Shown: positions 42,340-52,000 of the stretch, in pieces
How the letters are laid out: every line of letters starts with the position of its first letter
Position numbering within the stretch: position 1 is the stretch's first letter
NCBI RefSeq assembly: GCF_963678635.1
Contig: NW_026970932.1
Location: 1 to 52,000, forward strand
DNA from: Symsagittifera roscoffensis
Lineage: Eukaryota; Xenacoelomorpha; Acoela; Convolutidae
Reading direction: 5' to 3'
Length of the DNA stretch: 52,000 bases
The notes under the pieces: model-generated
What the model saw: the letters and a program-made list of their open reading frames with translations, nothing else
What the model was told of the DNA's origin: nothing
Databases searched by the model: none
Made by a program: the position numbers and the translations under genes

Positions 42340-42895
42340 TTTGATAAAACGTGGCATACCGACAAATTAGATTATTCCCAGCATAATCTTTTTTGTGGAG
42401 AAAGGCGAAGTAGCCGTTTGTTTCACTAAAACTAAAAAGAGTTTTAAAACATTAGATATACTACTTGGGCTTTTTTCCATTTACCTTCACGTGACAAACT
42501 TTCCAATTTTTTTGGCACTTTTGTGGCTGAATGCGTGATTGAATTCTTGATACAAGTGCGTTAGGAATGGTCATTTTTTTGTTGCATCATTTCTTTTCAG
42601 TAGGACAACTTTAAGCATTTTTGAGAATGAAATTCAACCGTGGAGAACAATTGTTTTCAGAAGAGATATTTTAATCATGCAAGTTTACACAATTATCAAA
42701 TATCTTTTTTTTAAAGAACACCAAATGGAGAGTCAAAAACAGTCATCAACTCAGACGGAAGTAAAAATGAGCAGAAGGTGTTCAATTAATGTTTTAAAGT
42801 TCCTTTTACTAAAAAAAACCGGTTATTTTGCCTTTCTCCACAAAAAGAATTATGCGGGGAATAATTTAATTCGTCAGTATGCCACGTTTTATCAT
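42340..42895. repeat. Inverted duplication of a ~105-bp retroelement segment
   Basis: 42340-42440 and 42788-42895 are inverted copies. Both encode GYFAFLHKK(D/N)YAGNNLI on opposite strands. The right copy stops less than 100 bp before the splice acceptor of the second GON exon. Confidence 0.8.
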
Positions 42896-42981
42896 AATTT
42901 GTACGTTCTCAATTTATTTCGGATTGAGAGATTTCCATAAAGTCAAATTTTTTCAGTTTCAAAAATTGAGATGTTTTTTAG

Positions 42982-43280
42982 TTTTCGGTAAGGGAGGAAA
43001 TTGCAAAGACTATCAGACTTCATCCCCGGGGAAGCACAACATCAACCTGTTTGACACTCCCTTCATGTTTGCACCCGGGTTCATCTTCGACAATCGTGGC
43101 TGGAATGGACACATACAAGGAGTCCCTATTCTGGAACCCCAAAGGTCCTACGTAAAGGGAGGGGGAGGTTGCGGTATTATTAACCCCTTTTCAGTCAAAG
43201 ATCCGAAAACTAGCCAGGATTTCCGGATGAGCTACATCCCACTCAACATGTACGATCGCACTGGAATGGCAACTACTTAA
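42982..43280 (+). CDS. GON-domain exon, second half and C-terminus (host gene)
   Basis: Starts after TTTTTTAG and reads FGKGGNCKDYQTSSPGKHN, INLFDTPFMFAPGF, RGWNGHIQGVP, then VKGGGGCGIINPFSVKDP, ending TGMATT and TAA at 43278-43280. These match the second half of GON domains: FG-x-x-G-x-C, then PG-x-x-x-INL-x-x-T-x-F, a Trp/Gly strand and a terminal GGxCG cluster. The two leading bases complete the codon left open at 457. It is GC-richer and free of stops, unlike the TE relics on both sides. Upstream exons with the protease and thrombospondin repeats, if this is an ADAMTS, are outside the window. Confidence 0.72.
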
Positions 43281-43326
43281 AACATTCAATACATCACCGC
43301 TCTTTGAGCACAAAACCGCTGTTTGT

Positions 43327-43332
43327 ATTAAA
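43327..43332 (+). terminator. Candidate poly(A) signal ATTAAA
   Basis: ATTAAA about 47 bases after the GON stop codon, in AT-rich DNA. It is the commonest variant of AATAAA and suitably placed for a short 3' UTR. Confidence 0.35.
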
Positions 43333-45154
43333 TATGAGCAAATATATTCACACATTTTTCGCAGTCGCAATTTTTTTTCATAATCAATCGTTTTTTTTTG
43401 CCTTGAAATTAGTAAATGACCCTTTACCTCAATCAGTGATTGCAGTGACTGAGTTTTAACGAGATTAATGAGCCATTCTGGATGCTTTTAAGTATCGTAT
43501 TTTCTCTGTGGTGCAGACAGTTATTCTGCATTAAATTGGTTAGCTTAAAAGGGGGTAGTGATGATCCCCATACAAAATAATCTGGGTGCTTTCCAATTTT
43601 TGATTAGCTATTTAGCTTGCTCCATTAATTTGCATAAATCAATCAAATTGAATTTCATTGCTTGGAGTCGTATTCGAAGATTTGACTATGAATTTTTGTC
43701 ATTATTTATTCAGGAGCCGATTTAGGGGGAGGGATGGATGGATGGGTGGATGTTTCGACACCATCATCGCCCAAAGGGTTTCTCCCATTGAGATTATTTT
43801 ACGATTTAAATTTTCGGTCGCGCTCCGATCGTAAATTATTCGTAAAGCCGCATTCGATACCAATTTGTATCAATTTTGAGGGGGACCGCACGCCGAAAAA
43901 TTGCAAAATTTTTATCGAAACCTTCCAAAAAAAGCCCCGAAACCGATATTTTGCAATTTTTTTTAAATTTGTCAAAATAGAGTCTTTTTAGGGGCCGATT
44001 TAGGACGTTCTTGAGGGGGGGGGGGCTGGTTAGGGGGCTGTGGGTTAAAAAAAGGCCAGAAAGTTGACAAAAAAACCGAAATGTTTCAGCGCTTAAAACT
44101 TTATCTCTTAAAGTAGTGCCAAAGAAGCATATTGGCAATATATAAACCCCAAAAACTTTACAAAAAATTATCATGCTTTCAAAATTGAGATCAAGAAAAC
44201 AAAACTTTTCAGTTGAAAAAACTCGCCATAAACTGCCAGGTGAAACATTGATATTTTTGTGGAGAACACCACCCGAGCACAAATATTCCGTCACTTTCTT
44301 CAAAAATGGGAACAAAACAAAGAAGTTGCACGTGAAATTTTTGTTCCTTTATTGATATCAAATTTTTTCAGCAAACGTTTGCAAAAAAGACTAGTTTGAC
44401 AAAAGCCGAATTTTGACTGAAAAGAACATCTGACCACAAGCTTTCCATTATTTACTTCATAAATCAGAACAAAATTTCCTGCTCGTATAACAGGGGAAAA
44501 ATTGAATGATTTGACTGTCTTGTAAATAGCCTCAAATAGTTTTGGCAGAAAAACCTTGATAAACTACCTTTTTAAACTGTTTGTACCTGTCCACAAAACC
44601 GCTTATAAAAATATATGTTAATTTTTGCGGCGTTTTGGCTTGCTTGATTTCAGTTTGTAAAAAGTTCGCGTTACCCTTTCAATCGCGTTACGCCTTCAAT
44701 GTCATATAGATAGAGTCGATCCTTTTTCTCTTTTTATTTTAATGGTGAGGTTTTTTTGAAGCCAAGATAAATCACATGACGGAAAAATCTTAAATATGTC
44801 CAAAAAGTCAAAAGAAACCAAATTTTTACTGAGAAAATCAAAACATACAGAAAATTGGTCGAGATGGTCAAATTATACCAATTTTTGGTCGAGAAAGTCG
44901 AAACATTAACCAAGCACTCCGAACCAGGATATACAAATCTACGTTCTTCAAGATTGTGGCATCTACTATTATATTTTAGCTGCTGATGAAAATAAGTTTA
45001 AGTTTCATAATGTATCATTTTTTGTAACTAAAAGGTATTCAAATCCAGTTCAAGCAAAGTAGAGAAGTCGTCAAAAAGCAGACAGCACTTGCAAGCAAAA
45101 TTGATCATTTAGCGAACAATGTCCGGTGGGTTGAACAAATTCAAATATATACTA
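43333..45154. other. 3' flank of the GON gene, noncoding repeats
   Basis: Contains a GGATGGATGGATGGGTGGATG run near 43733, two GGGGCCGATTTAGG-type motifs (near 43712 and 43991) about 280 bp apart, a 12-base G run near 44018, and a relative of the CCGAGCACAAATATTCCGT repeat near 44271. A 159-codon minus-strand frame (43836-44315) crosses these repeats and is not convincing. Confidence 0.45.
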
Positions 45155-45345
45155 TCAATGCTTGGTAAATTTAAACAAGCTCGAACACGTTCGAACAAAG
45201 TCCGATAAAATTGAAAAAAGTCGAACATTGTCCGGTGAAGTCAAACAAAGCCGAGCTAAGTCGAACAAAGTCGAAAAATGTCCCGTAAAATTGAACAAAA
45301 AAGTCAAAAACGGACATAGTTTGACGATTTCTGTCAAACTATGAG
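45155..45345 (+). repeat. Degenerate GTCGAACAAA array
   Basis: A 10-11 bp unit (GTCGAACAAA, AGTCGAAAAATG, TTCGAACAAAG) is repeated with drift for about 190 bp. Looser relatives extend upstream to about 44800. It is followed by GAGTCGAGCACCTCAGCTCTGATTGATC, a relative of bases 60-100 at the start of the window. Confidence 0.65.
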
Positions 45346-46744
45346 TCGAGCACCTCAGCTCTGATTGATCATAAAAACCACAACAGAAAGATTTTATGAG
45401 AAATTAAAGAACATATACAACACTGATCGATAATCCTGTTTCTTTTAATGACAAGTCGATAACGACCAGACAATGCTGCTTGATGCTACCTGAATCTCCA
45501 TGTCTACAAAGTTTTAGGATGGCGCCACTAATCAGTCTGCTTAATGAAGAAAAAGTACCAATGCTACTTGAGAACGCGAAATAAAGATATTGAATTGTCC
45601 AGGGGGTTTTAAAAACATTTCATTCAGGCTCAAACAGATATATTAATTAAACAAAACATTTCTAACACAAAAAATTGAACAACACAAGAATTCAAAAACT
45701 CGATATTTTTGGTTATCAATACCTTTATTGTGAAAAAAGGGTTGGATCGTGTCATTTCTATTAGTCACGAAAAAACAGCAACACTTAATAAAATATAAGA
45801 TAAAATACAAACAAATCAGATTCGCGTAAGATTTGCAGCATTAATCCCCCACTGGAGTTTCATTATGAATCGATTACATTAGGTTTTCATGGTACATTTG
45901 TATGAAACTCAAATAAAAAACAATCGATTATAATCGATTAAAGATGAATTGGAACCAAAGTTTTTGCCAAAAAACAAAGCCTACTTCAATCGTTTATGTT
46001 CAATTATACTGGATTACTAAAATTTTTTTGTAAATTCATCTTGAAATATATTTAAAATCTAACTGTTGCTGTAAGCTTGATTTCGTAACAAATTATAATT
46101 CAAAATAGTCAATTATAATGGATTTTAAAAGATGTATGTGTAACGGAGTAATCAGTTTTAATGACAACAATAATTGGTTTCATGGTCTAAATTTGCAACC
46201 ATAATGGACTATGTTGACAAAATTTTAGACAACCTATTTCCGTTACAATAGATTTTGTCCAAAAAAACTGGCGTGGGTTGGCATCAGAAGAGCGTTAAAA
46301 AAAGGTAATTAACCATTACAAATTACAATTGAAATTACGTTCTGAGTGTAAACATAATCAAACACATAAACCAGCACCCGTTTCTGGTATAACGGCACAT
46401 CAGGCCAAAACTGCTATGATTCAGGCAGGGAAAAGGAATTTTGGAAAGTCATTCTTAAGAACACAAAATGTATCAGTCGATCCTCAAAAAAGAATTGACG
46501 TAAAAAACTTTTGACACAATCAACAAGCTTTCAAATAAACGGTTGCAAAGTTTCATTCACACCATCAATTTGGTATAAGAAAGGAGAGATAGAAAGGGTC
46601 GCACTTTCTTTTCATATTATTTTGTAAATAACATTGCGACGTACAACAGTGACAATCAATTGAAACTCAAATTTTGAAATGAAAAAAAAAAATTTCAACT
46701 GGCCATACTAAATTGGTCATTTTGCGTATCAATTGGCCTCTATA
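45346..46744. other. Noncoding stretch with AATCGATTA motifs
   Basis: No gene found. Bases 45868-46260 contain repeated AATCGATTA/TAATCGATT and 'TTTCATGG' motifs that also occur at 23540-23700, suggesting a shared dispersed repeat. Confidence 0.4.
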
Positions 46745-47540
46745 GACCGAAATGCTAATCGCAGACCCCATTTACATAGTCTATGGAAAAAGTGCTTGTC
46801 GTAAAATTTCCTGTTACAAAAATTTATATTAAGCATTTTTTCAACCCAAATTAAGGTTTTCAAAAAAGCCATTGAAAAACTTTTCTAGAGTTTTTTGAAC
46901 CTATTTACGTCGCTTTTATTAGGAATAAGCTTTTTTCACACAAGAAAATTTTTCACTCAAAAGAAATTGAACTCAAAAAAAAGCTTATCATACAGTTTTG
47001 ATTTATGAGAATTTTATAATAAGGATTGTATACCTCGAAACTAAAATTGTCAAAGTTTTCCTGGAAATATCTCTTTGGGTATATTGAACTCAATAAGGTT
47101 GACTGTTTTAAGAATGAGCTTTTTCCTCACAAAAAAATGTTAAAGAAAACTGAGCAAAAAACTCCGCTTATTATAAAACTTTCATTCGAGAAAACTTTAT
47201 AATAATAAAATTTCTATCTGAAATGAAACTTTCAAAAAACATGCTAGAAACTTTTCTGAGATTTTAAGTTTCTAAACTTGAGATCGGCCTTTTGTCATTT
47301 TTGAATAGTTTTTCCATAGTAATTGAGCATAAAAATTACTCCTTTAGACAATTTCTCATAGAAAAAAATGTCTAGTAAGCAATTTTTCTATCAATAAGAA
47401 AAACTTCAAAAAACTGAAAGCAAAAACTTTCAAGTTATCTTAAACTGAGCGACGGCGTTTTTTCTTTCAATTATTAGCTTCTTACCTATTTCATTAAAAA
47501 ATTTTTCGGAATAATGAATTCAAAAACCCATTAAGATTTA
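46745..47540. mobile_element. Decayed relative of the subterminal-repeat DNA element
   Basis: It has the family's internal signature (CTATAGACCGAAATGCTAATC, TAGTCTATGGAAAAAGTGCTT, AAGCTTATCATACAGTTT) in both orientations but no intact CCCGGG terminus. It abuts the better copy starting at 47543. Confidence 0.4.
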
Positions 47541-47542
47541 AA

Positions 47543-48754
47543 TACCCGGGTTGATGGCCATAGAATAAAAAAGCTTATTATATAGTTTCATATATGAAGT
47601 CTATGGAGAAAATGCTTATCATACAAAAATCGTAAATAATTCAAAAAGTTTTTTAAAATCTTTTATTGAACTTTTTCGGTTTATTTGCTTCTTTTGAAGC
47701 TTTCTGGTGATCAAAAATGAATTAAAATTTTCAATGAAAATGCTTGCATACAATTTTTATAAACTATCGTAGAAAAAATAAAAGTTACAAAAATCGGGGT
47801 AAATTTAAATAGATTTAAATAATTATATCTACGATAGACGGGCATTTTGACAATGAAAAAGATAATTTTAATTTGGGTCGGAAAAAATACTTATCATACA
47901 GTTTTTATGTGAAATTTGTATGATATGCAACTATCCATAAACAAAAACACAATTTTGAGAAAAGGAAATTTTTTTGGTTGCAAACTTGTTTTTTGTGCTC
48001 AAATATAAAACTTACGAAAAATAACTTTTGCATGCAAAATTTGACTTTTTGTGTTTATAAGGTAGTCCAGGATAAGTTTTTCATCCTTCATCCAAAAAAA
48101 AATCGAAAATCACAAAACAGTGTTTTTTTTGTAAACGCGATTATAATTTTTTGGTTTCATTTGCTCACTAAAAACAAATTTTGTAAACAAAACAGGCCTT
48201 TTTTCTCAACAACCAAATTTTTCAAACTAAAAAAATCTACCCACGTACGAAAAGTTACTTTTTGGTAAATAAACCCATGTGAAATTGTTAAAATTAACTT
48301 ACATGGCTAAAATCACTAAATGCTGTTTATCTGCGTGTCAACTGCAAGTTGCACTCTGGGTTTTCTCATGACAAAAATCCTTGGTTAGTGTTTCGAAAGA
48401 AACACAAAATTTCAAAACAAAAAATTTTTTGTGCTTTCATTTATTGAAAAAATGCTGGTCATACAATTTCATAGTATGGAAAAAATGATTGATGTATAAT
48501 TTCATACAATGGAAAAAATGCTTATCATTTTATTTTCATACAAATTTGGGGATAAAAAATCTGAGCAAAAAGCTCAAAACTTAGATCCAGAGTATGGAAA
48601 AATTGCTTTTTAATAATTTCATAGCATGGAAAAATGCTTATTTTGCTATTTTCATAACTTGATTTTTGCTCTTTGAAATTGTATGAAAAAATATTATAAG
48701 CATTTTTTTCCGAAAGGAAAATTGTATGATAAACATTTTTTGTCAACTCGGGTA
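47543..48754. mobile_element. Non-autonomous DNA element copy B (about 1.2 kb, CCCGGGTTGA ends)
   Basis: Left end TA-CCCGGGTTGATGG at 47543; right end TGTCAACTCGGG-TA ending 48754. Both ends are followed inward by GCTTAT(C/T)ATA...TTTCATA repeats. The TA at each end fits a TA target duplication. The interior shares 47980-48440 with the palindrome-arm copy at 22715-23165. No transposase frame is present. Confidence 0.65.
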
Positions 48755-49683
48755 AGAAACATACAGCTGTCTCGAACTGCTGGAGATTCTGTGGAAAACG
48801 CGGTAAAACATTTTTCAACCTCTATAAAGTTTTCTCAGATGATCTTTTGTCGGAGCACGTTTTATGGATTGGTTTTGTTTAAATTAAGAGAAAATTTAAA
48901 ATTGACAACAAACTCAAAGCAAACGATTACACAAAAATTGAACAAATCTGGCGATATGAAATTATCAGCATCTGAAACTACTCCAAAATGGGACTAGAGC
49001 AAAGACACAATGAGACCGATCAGAAAGAGCATTGTCAAAAAAGCTAGCATGGACGAATGACGCTAGCTTTGTCTGCACCGAAAAAAAATGATAAGGTCTA
49101 GCAAAAACGTAAACACCGTTCGACACTGATGGATAAATTATCCACGTGACACCAGAAAATCAAACGATTATCCCAAATTAACGACCAAAGTGATTTAATT
49201 GGAAACTCAGTGGAGACGATGAAGCAATACCATCAGGTTTACTGAACTTCATTGCGACCGATAAAGTAATATTTGAGGACGCGAACAGAGAAATTAAGAT
49301 AACTTTAAACGGTCAATGGAATGAATAACTGAAAAGAGAAGAAGTGTTCATAACAGAACCATTATGAGAACAACGACAAAACAAAAATTGTTCGCGTACT
49401 ATTTTTCCTTTCTATTGTGATAACCACGAACTCTCATTCGAGGAAAAAACATCCCGCACCGAAATTCTCAGATTCTGTAGAAATATAAAAATAATCGATC
49501 ATAAATAATTTAAAAGGGAATATGCTGCCATAGTTTGATAAAAACAATGAAATCTGTAGTAAGTGAGTTATAATTATTCATTTGTCGCTTTTATAGAGAA
49601 TAACCTTGAAACTCGTTTTTTCCCACTGTTTCAGATGAGGAGTCAAAAATCAACACACACGCTTTCGTTGGCACGCTTTTAAC
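48755..49683. other. Spacer between two DNA elements, no gene seen
   Basis: AT-rich unique-looking sequence. AAAGCTAGC near 49041 and GCTAGCTTT near 49063 form a small hairpin. A frame at 48683-48997 overlaps the element end and has no recognisable domain. Confidence 0.35.
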
Positions 49684-50918
49684 TACCCGGGTTGACCTCC
49701 ATAAACCGAAAATGCTTATCTTACATTTCCCCACACCGAAAATGCGTATCTTACCATTTTCTACATCAAATGTATGGAAAAATTCTAATCGTACGATTTT
49801 CATACAATTTCAAAAAACCATTGAAAGAAGATTCAATATAGTTTCTCCGGCTATTTGAACCAATAAAACAGTCTGGTGATGAAAAATAACTACGTTTATT
49901 TGTTTGTAAAAAAATGGTTATCCTACAATTTCCATATATGGAAAAAAGCTTATCTTAGAATTTCCATAAATGAAAAAATATATATATCCTACAATGTCCA
50001 TATATGATAAAAAGCTTATCCTACAATTTCCATAAATAAAAAAAATGTCGATTGGCTGACTTCTGACCCAGTCATCTGATTCCGATGGTGGCCTTAAAAG
50101 TTGATTTTTGTAGAAGTTCTGAGAGAACTTTGTAGAGTGTAGAAGTTCTGAAATTTGATCAGAATTCATGTCAATGAACATTAATTACGTATGTGTTGAA
50201 TATTTTCTGTTTTCTCGCACGTGTAAAATTTAGTTTTTTATAGGAAATGATTTAATGATGATGACAGAACTTGCTTGAACTTGTAGATCACAACTGGAGT
50301 ATGTATGCTTGGAGAATGTTTCCATCAGGAGAACAGGTTTTTCGGCGTTTGAGACAACTCCTCCCTTATGGTTTTGTTTCATCCAGGAGTAGGCTTAAGA
50401 AAATGTTGCTCTCTCAAGAGTTGAGGAGATTCGCCTACAGATAATGAAGAGTTTGAGATTCCAAACTCTGAAACTCTCTGATTTTTCTGTTAGTTCTCTT
50501 CTTTGTTCAGAGATTGCACGTCTTATGGGGTAAGTGTAAACGCTAACTGATCCTCATTTGAGTTTTCAAAAAACACTTAACCTACAATTTCCATATATGA
50601 AAAAATGCGTTTCGTACAATTTCCAGATATTGAATAATGCTTATCTTAGAATTTCCATATATGAAAAAATGTTCATCCTACAATGTCCATTTATGATAAA
50701 ATGTTTATCCTACAATTTCCATTTATGACAAAATGTTTATCCTACAATTTCCATATATGAAACAATAATTATCCTACAATTTCCATATATGAAAAAATGC
50801 TTGTCCTAGAGTTTTTTTTTACAATTTTCTGAGTCTATGAAACTGTAGAAAAATGTAGGATAAGCTTTGTTTTCATATATGGAAATTGTAGGATAAGCAT
50901 TTTTGGTCAACCCGGGTA
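49684..50918. mobile_element. Non-autonomous DNA element copy A (1.24 kb, perfect CCCGGGTTGACC ends)
   Basis: Perfect 14-bp inverted ends, TACCCGGGTTGACC (49684-49697) and its complement (50905-50918), including the TA target bases. Subterminal arrays of a ~33-bp unit (TATCCTACAATTTCCATATATGAAAAAATGCT) occupy 49900-50040 and 50567-50810, with inverted copies at 50845-50900. The middle (50040-50560) is unrelated single-copy-like sequence. No transposase. The layout is that of a foldback/MITE with multiple transposase-binding-like repeats. Confidence 0.8.
50567..50810 (+). repeat. Tandem subterminal repeats of copy A (~33-bp unit)
   Basis: Seven or so units of CCTACAATTTCCATATATGA followed by AAAAATGCTTAT, with substitutions. 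The unit contains CATATATG, a perfect 8-bp palindrome. These units are also what links all members of this family in the window. Confidence 0.75.
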
Positions 50919-52000
50919 ATTTGGTTACCTGCTGTTCAACTTTTTTCAGCGCACTTTATAATTTTCTCATATTTTGTTATTATTGATCTTTTTCTCATTC
51001 TCTCATGTCTGTTGTCCTTGATGCATTCGTCATTACTGATGTCCGTACTTGATTTGTAGCTTCTTACTGCTTCTTGTTTCGAGGATTGAAATACTTGTTT
51101 TTTTTTCCAAGTCTGAAACAACCCACGGTGCGGATTACCATGAAACTTTGGTTTGTTGTTAATTATGACATCTGATGGGTTACTCTGTATTTGTACCCAG
51201 GGGATTTTCTGTGCGAGATCAGAAATTCTTTATTTCTTACATAAGTTGATTTTCAGATCTGAAATTCTTTACTTCAGATCTTGATAAAAGTTTGAAAATG
51301 TCAGATCTGAAATTGGACCTGATATAGAAAACTTCACGGCTGAATTAACCTTAAAAAACGAACTTCAGATCTGAATTTAGACTTGAGAAATACCGTTGCG
51401 GAGTTGTACTTAATGCATTTCCAGCAAAAAAATTGAGTTTTTAGTTTTTGATGTTTCTGCAATACACAATTATGTTTGGAGTAAAATCGGTAAAAAAAAC
51501 CTACGAATAACTTCACAAACAGTTTTTTCCATGTAAGTTTTTTTTTCAACGGTGTAAAAACTTTTCAAAAACTATTAAAAGACCAATCAAATTTTTGACC
51601 TTCTTGCGCTACTTCTGCTTTTGCAATGTTTATCTCGAGGAAACGTTTTTTTTTAGCAGTCTATCATTTAAGACTTTGCAGAGTACCTGTTAGTAGCTAG
51701 CAGAAGATATCAAAAACTATAGTATTAAAAATAGCGTCGGAATTGTGTCAGTTTCCTTGCTTTTTCATATCGTAAATAAACAACAAAAACTAAACTTAAG
51801 GTCTCAAATTAGGTCCGAAATGGATTTTTTCAGATTTGTAATAACCATGAAAAACATATTTTCAGATTTGAAATTAGATCTCAAATAACCCATTCCTAAA
51901 GTAAGCAAACGTTATTTCAACATTTCACAACCCATTTCAGATCTTAAATTTAGATGTATGGAAGTTTAATTCAGATCGGAACAAGAAAATTTACTAGGTA
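50919..52000. repeat. Degenerate CAGATCTGAAATT array and flanking AT-rich DNA
   Basis: From about 51210 to the end, CAGATCTGAAATT, TCAGATTTGAAATTAGATCT and similar words recur every 30-100 bp, often containing the palindrome AGATCT. A 61-codon basic frame at 50936-51121 has no recognisable motif. No gene is called. Confidence 0.5.

Larger units (their letters stand above)
40430..42470 (-). mobile_element. Third Ty3/gypsy element, fragmentary
   Basis: Minus-strand pieces in order: zinc-domain-like HKKDYAGNNLI (about 42400), integrase core (42310-41800), then a basic Pol tail (41655-40600). No LTRs are recognised. Its sequence is clearly different from elements L and R and from the giant element, so a third family is present just upstream of the second GON exon. 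Confidence 0.6.
458..42981 (+). other. Inferred 42.5-kb intron packed with transposons
   Basis: Inferred from phase-compatible splice sites: GTTAGT at 458 after one base of a codon, and TTTTTTAG ending at 42981 before two bases that complete it. The two flanking exons together cover one continuous GON domain. The contents are one 18.7-kb LTR element, a 19.6-kb palindrome holding two copies of another LTR family, MITEs and fragments of a third LTR element. The largest element is antisense to the gene. No extra exon of the GON domain appears to be needed in between. Confidence 0.58.

Noticed and set aside
42677-42940. ORF overlapping the start of the second GON exon region
   Set aside because: It is the inverted retroelement fragment (GYFAFLHKKNYAGN) read into the intron end, not part of the host gene.
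43836-44315. 159-codon minus-strand ORF downstream of the GON gene
   Set aside because: It spans a poly-G run and dispersed-repeat motifs, is Phe/Lys-rich as expected from AT-rich DNA, and shows no domain.
46329-46514. Possible small basic exon
   Set aside because: No ATG, no good splice sites and no recognisable motif. The length is expected by chance.
50567-50810. Regularly spaced repeats resembling a CRISPR array
   Set aside because: The units are contiguous, with drift and no unique spacers, in a eukaryotic DNA element with inverted ends.

Overview
This is AT-rich eukaryotic (metazoan) DNA made almost entirely of nested, decayed transposable elements. They sit inside and beside one host gene. 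The splice sites (TTTTTTAG acceptor), the retroelement types and the repeat load suggest an invertebrate, possibly a nematode; the species cannot be fixed from the sequence.

Host gene. Two GC-richer coding islands on the + strand, 164-457 and 42982-43280, read as the two halves of one GON domain, the C-terminal domain of GON-1/ADAMTS9/ADAMTS20-type secreted metalloproteases. They join in phase (one base plus two) across a GTTAGT donor at 458 and a TTTTTTAG acceptor ending at 42981. The intron would be 42,524 bp, and nearly all of the window lies in it or in the 3' flank.

Inside the intron. (1) 603-19314 on the minus strand is an 18.7-kb Ty3/gypsy-type LTR retrotransposon with TG...CA LTRs of 404 and 410 bp, a 4-bp ATAA target duplication and a tRNA-like primer site. 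In its own 5'-to-3' order it carries a repeat-bearing leader, two small unknown ORFs, a long Gag with a CCHC knuckle and RS-rich tail, protease, RT, RNase H, integrase, a ~1,200-residue envelope-like region whose C-terminal part resembles chuvirus-type glycoproteins, an in-frame Ser/Pro-rich tail, a 250-residue unknown ORF and 1.6 kb of noncoding DNA. Frameshifts, stops and lost catalytic residues (protease D to G, integrase D to N) show it is dead. (2) 19705-39309 is a ~19.6-kb imperfect palindrome. Its arms carry a second Ty3/gypsy family in head-to-head mirror orientation (+ at 24359-29270, - at 30846-36725), plus mirrored flanks and mirrored small MITEs, with the axis near 30.07 kb. The arms have suffered different deletions and reshuffling. 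(3) 39310-42900 holds broken pieces of a third Ty3/gypsy element on the minus strand, with internal direct and inverted duplications.

Downstream of the gene, 43281-52000 has no convincing gene. It holds at least two ~1.2-kb non-autonomous DNA elements with CCCGGGTTGACC termini and TA target sites, full of a ~33-bp subterminal repeat, plus degenerate short-period arrays.

No tRNA, rRNA, CRISPR array or bacterial-type operon was seen. Most coding calls below are relics, so reading-frame limits are approximate.
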